Part shown: piece after piece, positions 42,989-51,887 of the stretch
Numbering within the stretch: the first letter of the stretch is position 1
How the letters are laid out: every line of letters begins with the position of its first letter
DNA from: an uncultured Clostridia bacterium
GTDB taxonomy: Bacteria; Bacillota; Clostridia; Christensenellales; Borkfalkiaceae
Assembly: GCA_944354125.1 (NCBI GenBank)
Contig: CALVPT010000001.1
Coordinates: forward strand, 62,001 to 126,000
Reading direction: 5' to 3'
Length of the DNA stretch: 64,000 bases
The notes under the pieces: generated by a model
Database searches by the model: none
Told to the model about the DNA's origin: nothing
What the model saw: the letters and a program-made list of their open reading frames with translations, nothing else
Translations under genes and position numbers: made by a program

Positions 42989-45073
42989 TTAGTTTTTCTT
43001 TTCTGCGTTTGCAAGGATCTCGCCGAGGGAAGTGCCGACGGAGATGCTGCCCTCGCTCCAGTTGGAGAGCTCTTCGTCATCCTTTCTGGAAGGACGGCCG
43101 TGTCTGCGACCTTCTTCACCCTCTGCCTTTTCAGCGCGGGGCTTTCTTTCCTGCTCGGGAAGAAGTGCCTTGATGGAAAGGTTCATCTTCTTTGCTTCGC
43201 TGTCGAAAGCAACAATCTTAGCTTCGACTTCTTCGCCTACGCTGAGAACGGATGCGGGAGTTTCAATTCTCTCATGGCTGATCTGGGATACGTGTACAAG
43301 ACCGTCGATGCCCTTTTCAACCTCTACAAATGCGCCGAAAGGTACAATCCTTACGACCTTGCCCTTTACGATATCGCCTACGTGATACTTGTCAGCGGCA
43401 AGCTCCCAAGGCTGGGGCTGAAGCTGCTTGTAGCCGATGGAAACCTTCTTGTTTTCCCTGTCAATCTTGAGGACCTTGAAGTGATATACGCCGCCGATCT
43501 GAAGAACGTCGGTTACTTCCTTGGTGCCCGTCCAGCTGAGGTCGGAGATGTGTGCAAGGCAATCGAAACCGCCTACGGATACGAATGCACCGAAAGAGGT
43601 TGCTCTTTCTACCTTGCCTTCTACGATATCGCCTTCGGAAATAGCATCGAAGAATTCCTTCTCCTTTGCTTCCTTAGCGGCAGCCCTTGCATCGCGCTCT
43701 TCCTGTAAAATTACGCGCTGGGATGCGATAATTTCCTTCTTTCTGTCCTTCTTTATCTCAATCATTCTGAGGCGAAGGGTCTTGCCTACGTACTTGGTGA
43801 GGTCCTGAACGAATCCGGGACGGATTTCCTTTGCGGGTACGAATACGGAATAGCTGCCGAGCTGAGCGACAAGTCCGCCTTTGTTGGAACCCGTGCAGAC
43901 AACCTTGAAGTCCTTGCCGGCTTCGATTTCTGCAATGAGAGCTTCTTCCTCTGCGCGAGCCTTAATCATCTTCTGCGAGAGCTTTAAAGAAGGCTTTAAT
44001 TCGACTACCATCAAATCAATAGTTTCGCCGACTTTGCTTGCATAATCCTGAGCGGAATAGTTTTCGCAATCGAGTTCATCTTTGCTTAAAACTACCTCTT
44101 TCTTAGCAAAAGGCAGGAGAACTTCAAGTCCGTCGTCCGTTGCATTGGAAATGGTCGCGGTGACAATCTGTCCTCTCTTGTACTTCGATTCGCTGTCGAT
44201 CTTTGCAACGACGTCTGCCATAGAATTCGTTGCGTTTACTTCTGTGTTGTTATCCATCTTTAAAAGAACCTCCCGGGTTTGCGCATTCGGGGTTGACGCC
44301 CCTGAAACAATACCTACTTTATTAAAATTTTTAATTTTTTCATATTCAAATTCGTCGGCCGAAGTCAGGCGAATTACGTGGTCGCAGTGCTTTTTGCAGA
44401 TGTCGTAGAGCTTGTTCGTATTGCTGCTGTTGATTCCGCCGATGACTATCATGGCGTCGCATTTTTCAGACAGTTCTTCTGCCTCTTTCTGCCGACCAAC
44501 AGTAGTATAACAAATTGTTTTAAAAACGGCAACTGATTTTTCACACAGTTTTTTAATATTTTTTATTATATTCTCAAATTTTTGTACTGAGAAGGTAGTT
44601 TGGGCAACTACGCACACATCTTTGTCTGTAATTGCTGACAAATCGGCGTTTTCGTCGCTTACAATGAGCGCGCTGTTGCCGCACCAGCCCTGAAGCCCTA
44701 TAACTTCGGGATGAGTCGGTTCGCCGCATATGACGATAAATTTTCCCTCTTCGTGCATCCGCTTTACGATTTTCTGGGTGTTGTTGACGAACTTGCACGT
44801 ACAGTCGATCACAGTTATATTGCGCCTTCTGCAATCGTCATAAAAACTAAGAGGAACGCCGTGGGAACGGAAAATGACGGTAGCGCCGTCGGGCACGTCT
44901 TCTAAATTGTCCACCTGAATGATTCCGCGACGCGCTATGGCCTCGACTACGTCGGCATTGTGTATAATTTCACCTAAAATGTAGGTATTGCCGGCCTTGA
45001 CGGACATAGCCGTATCCACCGCATTTTTAACGCCTCTGCAAAAGCCGCTGTTCTTGCCAATAAAAACCTGCAT
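42989..45073 (-). CDS. ispH: Fusion of IspH (HMBPP reductase) and S1-domain protein
   Basis: Residues 1-280 are the [4Fe-4S] enzyme that makes IPP and DMAPP in the last MEP step: Cys in SGFCRGVKNAV, RSHGVP, the cysteine of DCTCKFVNN, the cysteine of TICYTT, and GGINSSNTNKL. Residues about 300-640 hold four S1 RNA-binding repeats; the last two (GDIVEGKVERATSFGAFVSVG, cut here to its core, and GDIVKGKVVRIVPFGAFVEV) are clearest. A basic tail follows. The fusion is established in many Clostridia. It is 2 bases after plsC. Confidence 0.95.
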   Translation of the reverse strand: MQVFIGKNSGFCRGVKNAVDTAMSVKAGNTYILGEIIHNADVVEAIARRGIIQVDNLEDVPDGATVIFRSHGVPLSFYDDCRRRNITVIDCTCKFVNNTQKIVKRMHEEGKFIVICGEPTHPEVIGLQGWCGNSALIVSDENADLSAITDKDVCVVAQTTFSVQKFENIIKNIKKLCEKSVAVFKTICYTTVGRQKEAEELSEKCDAMIVIGGINSSNTNKLYDICKKHCDHVIRLTSADEFEYEKIKNFNKVGIVSGASTPNAQTREVLLKMDNNTEVNATNSMADVVAKIDSESKYKRGQIVTATISNATDDGLEVLLPFAKKEVVLSKDELDCENYSAQDYASKVGETIDLMVVELKPSLKLSQKMIKARAEEEALIAEIEAGKDFKVVCTGSNKGGLVAQLGSYSVFVPAKEIRPGFVQDLTKYVGKTLRLRMIEIKKDRKKEIIASQRVILQEERDARAAAKEAKEKEFFDAISEGDIVEGKVERATSFGAFVSVGGFDCLAHISDLSWTGTKEVTDVLQIGGVYHFKVLKIDRENKKVSIGYKQLQPQPWELAADKYHVGDIVKGKVVRIVPFGAFVEVEKGIDGLVHVSQISHERIETPASVLSVGEEVEAKIVAFDSEAKKMNLSIKALLPEQERKPRAEKAEGEEGRRHGRPSRKDDEELSNWSEGSISVGTSLGEILANAEKKN

Positions 45074-45075
45074 AA

Positions 45076-45741
45076 TCAGACTTCGTAACTCTTGAATTTG
45101 ATTTTGTATTTATCTATGAACGCCTGGCGCATATTTATTATGGCCTCTCTGAGGCGGTTGTCACAATTTTCTATGTCCGCCCTCGTCGTCTTTTTACCGT
45201 AGAATTCCCTGAATTCTATGGGGTCGCCGTAGATTATGTCTCTCTTGCGGAAGAGCTTCATTTTCTTTATCTGGACTACGGGAATTATAGGCGTCTGAGT
45301 CTTTATCGAAAGTGCGGCAGCTCCGCTGTGGAAGGGCAAAAGATCCCTGTATGAATGGTTTCTTGTTCCCTCGGGATAGATATTTATAACTCCGCCGCTC
45401 TTCAATATCTTCATGCATGCCTTGATAGCCTGCACATCAGTCCCGTCCCTCTTTACGGGAATGCATTCGACCATGTCGACGAACCATTTTACTATGCCGC
45501 CTTTCCAGAGGCTGTCTTTTGCAACGAAGTGAATGGGTCTGTCCGTCACCTGGCAGGCATATGCCATATCCATAAGCGAATAGTGATTGCCCACTAAAAT
45601 CAAGGAACCTTTATTGTATTTGGTCAGATTGCCATGTTTTTTATACGGAAATATCAGTCTGAAAATATATTTTTCGAACAGATGAATGAGTATGAAAAAC
45701 TTTTCCATTCTGCTCTTTTTTGACTTGTTTTTGCCTTTCAT
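45076..45741 (-). CDS. plsC: 1-acyl-sn-glycerol-3-phosphate acyltransferase PlsC
   Basis: Adds the second acyl chain in phosphatidic acid synthesis at the inner face of the membrane. Acyltransferase block I NHYSLMD (H-x4-D) near residue 55 and block III YPEGTRNHS. Length 221 is usual. It lies between the cmk fusion and ispH-rpsA, a gene order widespread in Clostridia. Confidence 0.93.
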   Translation of the reverse strand: MKGKNKSKKSRMEKFFILIHLFEKYIFRLIFPYKKHGNLTKYNKGSLILVGNHYSLMDMAYACQVTDRPIHFVAKDSLWKGGIVKWFVDMVECIPVKRDGTDVQAIKACMKILKSGGVINIYPEGTRNHSYRDLLPFHSGAAALSIKTQTPIIPVVQIKKMKLFRKRDIIYGDPIEFREFYGKKTTRADIENCDNRLREAIINMRQAFIDKYKIKFKSYEV

Positions 45742-45776
45742 AATTGTAATAATTATTCTCTCTTGAAAAATGAACT

Positions 45777-46784
45777 TTAAATTTTTTCCTCAACTTTTGT
45801 GAGGATGGCCGAGACAACCTGATCTATGGTCATTTCGGAGGTGTCTATAACCTGCGCATCCTTAGCTTGCTTAAGCGGCGCTACGGCGCGGTTTCTGTCA
45901 TGGAAATCACGCTCCTCAATGTCCTTCAGGACGTCGTCGAACGACTGTGTAATGCCCTTGGAAATATTCTCTTCATGCCTTCTTTTTGCCCTGACGGCAG
46001 AATCTGCGGTCAGGAAAAATTTGAATTCGCAATCGGGTAAGACGTTAGTGCCGATATCCCTGCCGTCAAGCACGCAGGAAAATTTAGCGGCGATTTCGCG
46101 TTGCAAATCTACCATTTTAGTACGCACGAAGCTGTATGCCGATACGTACGAGGCAAGAAGCGATACCTGGGGAGTGCGTATCTGGGATGACACGTCTTCA
46201 CCGTCCAGAAGAGTAACCTGGGCGCCGTTGCAGTAATCTACTTTTATGTCAATGTTCTCGATTAGATTTCTGACAACGTCTTTGTCGGCGTAATCGGCAT
46301 TCTCTCTGACGCATTTTAAGGCAATCGCCCTGTACATTGCGCCCGTATCGAGATAGAGAATGCCAAGCCTTTCGGCAATTATCTTGGAGACGGTGCTCTT
46401 TCCGCTGCCTGCAGGGCCGTCAATGGCTATGTTTAGCGTTCTGCTGAGGTCCTTTCTCAACATTTTGGCTTCCCTGAGATAAATGTGTTTTACCGCCTTG
46501 CTTCTCTCAACGAGTATCATTACCCTTATGCATCTGGCAAGAGCTCCCTCTATTGCCGGTTCGGATGAGGAATAAAGAGGGAAGCGCGCGTATCCTGCTT
46601 CTCTCGCCGCCTTGGCGGGATAGAATGAGGTAATGTCTGCCGTGCTCGAAAACATAATGCATACAACTTCGTCAAGTCGGAGATTATTCTCAGAAAAAAT
46701 GCAGTCAAGCAGTTCCTTGACGCTCTCCCTTATATCCTCGGGACAGTCCTTTGCGACGGTCGTCGCCCCTCTTATTGCCTTCAT
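45777..46784 (-). CDS. cmk: Fusion of AroH-type chorismate mutase and cytidylate kinase
   Basis: Residues 1-112 match the monofunctional AroH chorismate mutase. AIRGATT supplies the first arginine, SSEPAIEGALARCIRVM the glutamate and second arginine, and HIYLREA the tyrosine of the active site. Residues about 115-335 are cytidylate kinase: GPAGSGKST Walker A, LDTGAMYRAIAL, LDGRDIGTNVLPD and the ERDFHDRNRAVAPL lid. Both halves look complete, with no linker longer than a few residues. The first converts chorismate to prephenate; the second phosphorylates CMP and dCMP. A fused product, rather than two genes, is certain from the open frame. Confidence 0.92.
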   Translation of the reverse strand: MKAIRGATTVAKDCPEDIRESVKELLDCIFSENNLRLDEVVCIMFSSTADITSFYPAKAAREAGYARFPLYSSSEPAIEGALARCIRVMILVERSKAVKHIYLREAKMLRKDLSRTLNIAIDGPAGSGKSTVSKIIAERLGILYLDTGAMYRAIALKCVRENADYADKDVVRNLIENIDIKVDYCNGAQVTLLDGEDVSSQIRTPQVSLLASYVSAYSFVRTKMVDLQREIAAKFSCVLDGRDIGTNVLPDCEFKFFLTADSAVRAKRRHEENISKGITQSFDDVLKDIEERDFHDRNRAVAPLKQAKDAQVIDTSEMTIDQVVSAILTKVEEKI

Positions 46785-47115
46785 ATGCTCACCTCACAAT
46801 ATAGTTAAACATCAGTTTGATTCGATTTATATTTTCATTATTAATATAAATATCTGTTCCGCTCAAGCAATTATTTTTGTGCGGCGCACCGACATAAAAA
46901 GCATTAGCCTATTTTCGGACAGATATTTTACTGAGTCACAACGATAAAAATCGCTATCAACGTTATGCGTATTGACTATCTTCAAAATAAAACAAGTATT
47001 ATTGAATAATGCGCCGCAGGACACAGTGACATAATAACCGTCTGAAATGCGCACGGCAATGCCTTATGCTTATCGACAGAAACGCTGCGTCGCCCGACTC
47101 GAAAAATGCACGAAT
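46785..47115. other. Gene-free interval
   Basis: AT-rich, with one 63-codon minus-strand ORF (46863-47054) that has no ribosome binding site or family resemblance. It separates the cmk fusion from the flavoprotein gene, which are usually adjacent in Clostridia. Nothing else is seen. Confidence 0.5.
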
Positions 47116-48336
47116 TTATCCTATGCTGTTGCCTGCGGCAAAGCCGGTTGCAAATGCAATCTGCAGGTTAAAGCCACCCGTAAAAGCATCGACGTCGAGA
47201 ACTTCGCCGCAGAAATAAAGCCCGTCAACGAGTTTGCTCTGCATTGTCTTGGGATTGATATCCTTTACGTTTACGCCGCCTGACGTTATAATTGCCTCCT
47301 CGAACCCGCGAAGCGACGAAATAAGAATATCAAAATTTTTGACAGTTGTCAACAGCAATGCCCTCTCCGCACGCGAAACATTATTTACTTTCTTTTCGGA
47401 GGGGATGCCCGCTCTTTTCAGGATCTCTCCTATTATCGCGACGGGCAACAGATTTTTAAGGCAGTTGAATATGCTCTTATTTGAATTTTCGCCGAAATCT
47501 CTAAGAAGCCGTCTGTCGAGCGTCTGTTCGTCGAGCGCGGGCTTTAAATCGAGACTGAGTTTAACGCTGTTCAGGTCAAGCCGTGTGATAAGACTGGACG
47601 CCGTAAGGACAAGCGGCCCAGAAATCCCGAAATGGGTGAACAGCATCTCGCCCATCTCCTCCGATAACTTTTTTTGGCCGAAGTAAACCGTAAGCTTGAC
47701 ATTTTTAAGGGAAAGTCCCTGCATTTCGGCACAATAACTGCCCTTTACATTCATGCCGCACAGCGCAGGACGCGCCGCGATAAGGCCGTGACCGCTTTTC
47801 TCGGCAAAACGATATCCGTCGCCGTCCGAACCCGTTGAAGGATAGCTCAGTCCGCCCGTACAAACAATTACTTTTTCGTACGGAATGAAGTTATTATCAA
47901 CTATTATGCCAGACACAGTACTATTCAAAATTGAAATATCCTGAACTTTACTGTCAAATTTAAATACTACGCCTGCGCGTTCGCAATATTGCTGAAGGCA
48001 TTTTGTTATGTCGCTGGCCTTGTCGCTTACAGGAAATACTCTGTTTCCCCTTTCGGTCTTGAGGCGGCAACCACCATCTTCAAGGAAAGCATACATCCTT
48101 TCAGGGGGAAAAGAATAGATTGCTCCCGTAAGGAATTTTGCGTTGTTTACGACGCCCAGCAAAAATTCCTGAGCAGGTACAAGGTTAGTGACGTTACACC
48201 TACCCTTACCTGTTATGTATATCTTCTTTCCGCACTTGGAGTTCTTTTCGTAGACGGTTACCTCGTTGCCTTTCATTGCCGCGGCATAAGCCGCCATAAG
48301 TCCCGAGGCCCCTGCTCCTATTACTGCAACTTTCAT
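47116..48336 (-). CDS. NAD(P)/FAD-dependent oxidoreductase, HI0933/BaiN-like family
   Basis: N-terminal FAD loop GAGASGLMAAYAA, then TGKGRCNVTN, and a C-terminal FAD-contact motif AFTGGFNLQIAFATG. Length 406 is normal. Function in the family is mostly unknown; one relative acts on bile acid intermediates, which cannot be assumed here. The gene order flavoprotein-cmk-plsC-ispH is conserved in Clostridia. Confidence 0.85.
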   Translation of the reverse strand: MKVAVIGAGASGLMAAYAAAMKGNEVTVYEKNSKCGKKIYITGKGRCNVTNLVPAQEFLLGVVNNAKFLTGAIYSFPPERMYAFLEDGGCRLKTERGNRVFPVSDKASDITKCLQQYCERAGVVFKFDSKVQDISILNSTVSGIIVDNNFIPYEKVIVCTGGLSYPSTGSDGDGYRFAEKSGHGLIAARPALCGMNVKGSYCAEMQGLSLKNVKLTVYFGQKKLSEEMGEMLFTHFGISGPLVLTASSLITRLDLNSVKLSLDLKPALDEQTLDRRLLRDFGENSNKSIFNCLKNLLPVAIIGEILKRAGIPSEKKVNNVSRAERALLLTTVKNFDILISSLRGFEEAIITSGGVNVKDINPKTMQSKLVDGLYFCGEVLDVDAFTGGFNLQIAFATGFAAGNSIG

Positions 48337-48351
48337 ATCAATTCAAAAATG

Positions 48352-48383
48352 AGCGGAAACGGATAAATCCGTCTCCGCTGCAC
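48352..48383 (-). terminator. Terminator of the decarboxylase cluster
   Basis: AGCGGAAACGGA (48352-48363) pairs with TCCGTCTCCGCT (48368-48379) with one mismatch, and on the minus strand CATTTTTG follows. It lies directly after the oadA stop. Confidence 0.75.
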
Positions 48384-48403
48384 AATAATTCAATGTTTAT
48401 CAG

Positions 48404-49831
48404 TTATACGGGATAGACGCCTGAAGGATTCTTCGCCATATCGGTATCGACGCCCGTCTCCTTTGCCTTTCTCCACTTGAAGAAGTTGGTTGCAACTTCG
48501 GGGAAGAGCGCATATGAGAGCACATCTTCTTCCTTTTCGTAGAAGCCGTCAGCCTTGACCTTGGCAGTCAGTTCGTCCATCTCGTCGGAAAGCAAATCGG
48601 CAGGACGGCAGGTGACAACCTTTTCGCCGTGCGCCGTGCATTCCTTGAGTATCTCCTTGTTTACCTCGCCGGGAACTTTGCCGTACTTGCCGAGAATCAG
48701 GTCTTTATACTGAGCGGTAATCGTCTTATATCTGCCGAGAAGTACATTCCATACCGCCTGCGTGCCGACTATCTGGCTGGAAGGCGTAACCAGCGGAGGA
48801 TATCCGCAATCTTTTCTTACTACGGGAACTTCGGCAAGACACTCTGCAAGCTTGTCTTCCTTTCCTGCCTGCTTGAGCTGATTCATGAGGTTTGAAAGCA
48901 TTCCGCCGGGAACCTGGTATATAAGCGTATTGATGTCAACCTTTCTGACCTTGGGATTGAGCACGCCCTCTTTTTCAAGTCTTGCGGCTACGCCGTTGAA
49001 GTGCTTGACTATGGGCAGAAGTTTTTCAATGTCTATGCCTGTGTCGTAGGGCGTTCCCTTGAGGGTTGCAACCAGAGGTTCGGTTGCAGGATTTGAAGTG
49101 CCGTTGCCCAGGGGCGAAAGTGCGCAGTCAACGATATCTACGCCTGCCTGAATGGCCATGAGGTTTATCATGTCGCCCGTGCCCGATGTATTGTGTGTAT
49201 GCAGATGAAGCTTGGTTTCGGGACGAAGCTCGGCCTTTATCTTGCTGACCAGGTCATATGCAGTGAACGGAAGCAACAGGTTTGCCATATCCTTTATGCA
49301 GATATTGTCTGCGCCCATATCCTCCAGATCCTTTGCAAGCTTGACGAAATAATCTGTGGTATGAACGGGGCTCGTCGTATAGGAAATAGTTGCCTCGCAT
49401 ACGCACTTGCCGCCCTCGCCATACTTCTTTATCGCTTTCATTGAAGCCTCGAGATTTCTGGGGTCGTTGAGCGCATCGAAAACTCTTATAACGCCTACGC
49501 CGTTTTCAATCGACTTTTCGATAAACTTTTCGACCACGTCGTCGGCATAATGCCTGTATCCGAGGAGATTCTGTCCTCTTAAAAGCATCTGTATGGGCGT
49601 CTTCTTGAGATATTTTTTGAGGTTCTTAAGTCTGTCCCAAGGGTCTTCGTTGAGGAATCTGAGGCAGGTATCGAACGTTGCGCCGCCCCATGCCTCGAGC
49701 GAATAATAACCTATGTCGTCGAGCTGAGAGAGCACGGGTTCCATATCCTCGAATCTCATTCGCGTTGCCGCCTGGGACTGGTGAGCATCTCTCAATATAG
49801 TATCGGTAATTAAAACTTTTTTAGCTTTCAT
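48404..49831 (-). CDS. oadA: Oxaloacetate decarboxylase alpha-type carboxyltransferase (OadA/PycB-like)
   Basis: Transfers a carboxyl group from oxaloacetate to protein-bound biotin. TIM-barrel start ITDTILRDAHQSQAATRM and metal-binding HLHTHNTSGTG are present. At 475 residues it lacks the C-terminal biotinyl domain of enteric OadA; a separate biotin carrier lies three genes upstream in transcription. It is the last gene of the cluster. The alternative role as a pyruvate carboxylase B subunit is less likely beside OadB and OadG. Confidence 0.92.
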   Translation of the reverse strand: MKAKKVLITDTILRDAHQSQAATRMRFEDMEPVLSQLDDIGYYSLEAWGGATFDTCLRFLNEDPWDRLKNLKKYLKKTPIQMLLRGQNLLGYRHYADDVVEKFIEKSIENGVGVIRVFDALNDPRNLEASMKAIKKYGEGGKCVCEATISYTTSPVHTTDYFVKLAKDLEDMGADNICIKDMANLLLPFTAYDLVSKIKAELRPETKLHLHTHNTSGTGDMINLMAIQAGVDIVDCALSPLGNGTSNPATEPLVATLKGTPYDTGIDIEKLLPIVKHFNGVAARLEKEGVLNPKVRKVDINTLIYQVPGGMLSNLMNQLKQAGKEDKLAECLAEVPVVRKDCGYPPLVTPSSQIVGTQAVWNVLLGRYKTITAQYKDLILGKYGKVPGEVNKEILKECTAHGEKVVTCRPADLLSDEMDELTAKVKADGFYEKEEDVLSYALFPEVATNFFKWRKAKETGVDTDMAKNPSGVYPV

Positions 49832-49849
49832 ATCTTTTTAATCTCCGTA

Positions 49850-51085
49850 TTATGCAATAATCGAACTTACAGCCGCCGTTGCCGCCGTGCCGTCGACATA
49901 TCCGCCGAAGCAAGCAAGCAATATGCCCGCGGCTATCGCCGAACCAATTACGCCTGCCACATTGGGACCCATGGCGTGCATTAAAAGGTGATTCTGAGGG
50001 TCATACTCTCTGCCGACATCCTCTGAAATTCTCGCCGCCATAGGAACAGCCGAAACACCTGCGGAACCGATCAGAGGATTTATCTTGCCGCCCGAGAGCT
50101 TGCACATTATCTTTGCAACGAGCAGACCGCCGATAGTTCCTCCGATGAATGCAAGAAGACCCAATCCGATGATGTACAGCGTCTGGATGCTGAGGAATAT
50201 TTCGCCCTGCGCCTTGCAGCCGACAGAAACGCCGAGGAATATCGTAATGGTATTCATGAGGCCGTTCTGAGCCTGCGAGGAAAGTCTTTCTACGACTCCC
50301 GACTCCCTGAAGAGGTTGCCGAGCATAAGCATGCCGAGAAGAGCCAGCGACGAGGGAAGAATAATTCCTACGACGAGAGTAACTACAAGCGGAAATACTA
50401 TTTTTTCAATCTTGCTGACCTTGCGGAGCTGCTTCATCCTGATTTTGCGCTCCTTTTCGGTCGTCAAATGTCTCATTATCGGCTTCTGTATGATTGGTAT
50501 GAGCGCCATATACGAATAAGCCGCAATCGCAATCATAGGCAGGAAATCTGCCGCCAACTGATTTGTTACGTATATTGCGGTAGGGCCGTCTGCGCCGCCG
50601 ATAATTGCAATAGATGCAGCTTCGGCAACAGAGAAACCGAGAAGTACCGCGAGCATGAACGCAATGAAAATACCGAGCTGAGCGCCTGCACCTATGAGCA
50701 TGCTCTTAGGGTTGGCAATCAGCGGACCGAAATCGGTCATACAGCCTATTCCGAGGAATATGAGCGGAGGATAAATTACCTTATCGACGCCGAAATACAG
50801 ATACCACAGAAGTCCCCTGTTCTCTACGTCTTCATAGGCGTGACTTCCTTCGGGGTAAGTGCCCCAGAGGACGTCCTGTGCGCCCGGCAGATTTATGAGG
50901 AACATGCCGAACGCTATAGGAAGCAACAACAACGGCTCAAACTTCTTTACAATCGCAAGATACATGAGTATGAACGAGATGAGCAACATGACATAGTTCT
51001 GCCACGTGCCGTTTACAAAGCCCATGTCGTTATACAGATTGACGAAGATATCACCGATGTTTACTTCAAGTAAACTCGATAACAT
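49850..51085 (-). CDS. oadB: Na+-pumping decarboxylase beta subunit (OadB/MmdB/GcdB)
   Basis: Integral membrane subunit that decarboxylates carboxybiotin and exports sodium. About 10 membrane segments. IIGGADGPTAIYVTNQLA carries the essential aspartate, and SAGVSAVPMAARISEDVG is the second conserved region. Length 411 is normal. It is shared by oxaloacetate, methylmalonyl-CoA and glutaconyl-CoA decarboxylases, so it does not show the substrate. Confidence 0.95.
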   Translation of the reverse strand: MLSSLLEVNIGDIFVNLYNDMGFVNGTWQNYVMLLISFILMYLAIVKKFEPLLLLPIAFGMFLINLPGAQDVLWGTYPEGSHAYEDVENRGLLWYLYFGVDKVIYPPLIFLGIGCMTDFGPLIANPKSMLIGAGAQLGIFIAFMLAVLLGFSVAEAASIAIIGGADGPTAIYVTNQLAADFLPMIAIAAYSYMALIPIIQKPIMRHLTTEKERKIRMKQLRKVSKIEKIVFPLVVTLVVGIILPSSLALLGMLMLGNLFRESGVVERLSSQAQNGLMNTITIFLGVSVGCKAQGEIFLSIQTLYIIGLGLLAFIGGTIGGLLVAKIMCKLSGGKINPLIGSAGVSAVPMAARISEDVGREYDPQNHLLMHAMGPNVAGVIGSAIAAGILLACFGGYVDGTAATAAVSSIIA

Positions 51086-51098
51086 TGTTTCCCTCCGA

Positions 51099-51455
51099 TT
51101 AGCCTATAACGGCAAGTACAGCGTCTGATTCCACGTTTGCGCCCTTGGCTACCTGATAGGTTATCTTGCCGTCGCAGGGAGCGGTGATGTCGTTGTCCAT
51201 CTTCATTGCTTCAAGCACGATGATGGGCTCATCCTTCTTTACGGTTGCACCGTTTTCGAAGAGAAGCTTTTTGATGAGTCCGGGGAAAGGCGAAAGCACC
51301 TTTTCGCCGTTCGCCGCAACGGGTGCAGCGGCGACGGGTGCGGCTGCTTTGGGTGCAGCCTGCGTCACTACGGGTGCGACGGTCTGTCCTTCGCCGACCT
51401 CTTCAACGCCTACGGAATAGCTCTTACCATCTATAACAACTACAAAATTACGCAT
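51099..51455 (-). CDS. Biotin carboxyl carrier protein of the decarboxylase
   Basis: Small biotinyl protein with the attachment lysine in VLEAMKMDNDITAP near residue 85, preceded by an Ala/Pro-rich flexible linker (about 30-50). It shuttles the carboxyl group from the carboxyltransferase to the beta subunit. Length 118 is typical of MmdC/GcdC-type carriers. It is 13 bases before oadB. Confidence 0.94.
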   Translation of the reverse strand: MRNFVVVIDGKSYSVGVEEVGEGQTVAPVVTQAAPKAAAPVAAAPVAANGEKVLSPFPGLIKKLLFENGATVKKDEPIIVLEAMKMDNDITAPCDGKITYQVAKGANVESDAVLAVIG

Positions 51456-51465
51456 GATTATCTCC

Positions 51466-51879
51466 TTAAATTCTCTTTATTCTCTTTACCGTGAACTGAC
51501 ATTTATCCTCTTTTTCCTGATAATATGCCATGATTGCGGCAACAATTGCAACTTTGACCTCGTCGGGTATGTCGTCGGAAGATTCGGAAACGCATTCGCT
51601 GCCCTTCTCTGCGCCGATGTTTTCCGCTTTGACCGCCTTCTTGCCCTTCTCTCTCTTCTTGGTGAGAAATTCGAGGTTGTTGGTCTTGCGCATTATAAAG
51701 CCAATCAGCCAGATGACGCCGATTATTATAACTATGCCCACAAACACGACGACAAGTCCGATAAGCGCATACAGAGCGGCTTCACCGAAATTATCGAAAT
51801 AATAATTGTCGGGCGCCTGCACCTGTCCTGCCACCGTTCCGCCGTTGCCGGGCAGAATAGCCAATAAATTATTCAGCAT
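51466..51879 (-). CDS. Decarboxylase membrane-anchor subunit (OadG/MmdD family)
   Basis: One membrane segment (about 33-59, rich in Val and Ile), a charged linker, and a C-terminal helix DEVKVAIVAAIMAYYQ, the usual features of the delta/gamma anchor that joins carboxyltransferase to the membrane subunit. Length 137. Function is assigned by family and position. Confidence 0.85.
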   Translation of the reverse strand: MLNNLLAILPGNGGTVAGQVQAPDNYYFDNFGEAALYALIGLVVVFVGIVIIIGVIWLIGFIMRKTNNLEFLTKKREKGKKAVKAENIGAEKGSECVSESSDDIPDEVKVAIVAAIMAYYQEKEDKCQFTVKRIKRI

Positions 51880-51887
51880 AATTTACC

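Noticed and set aside
46863..47054. 63-codon minus-strand ORF
   Set aside because: No start signals or family; lies in a gene-free gap.
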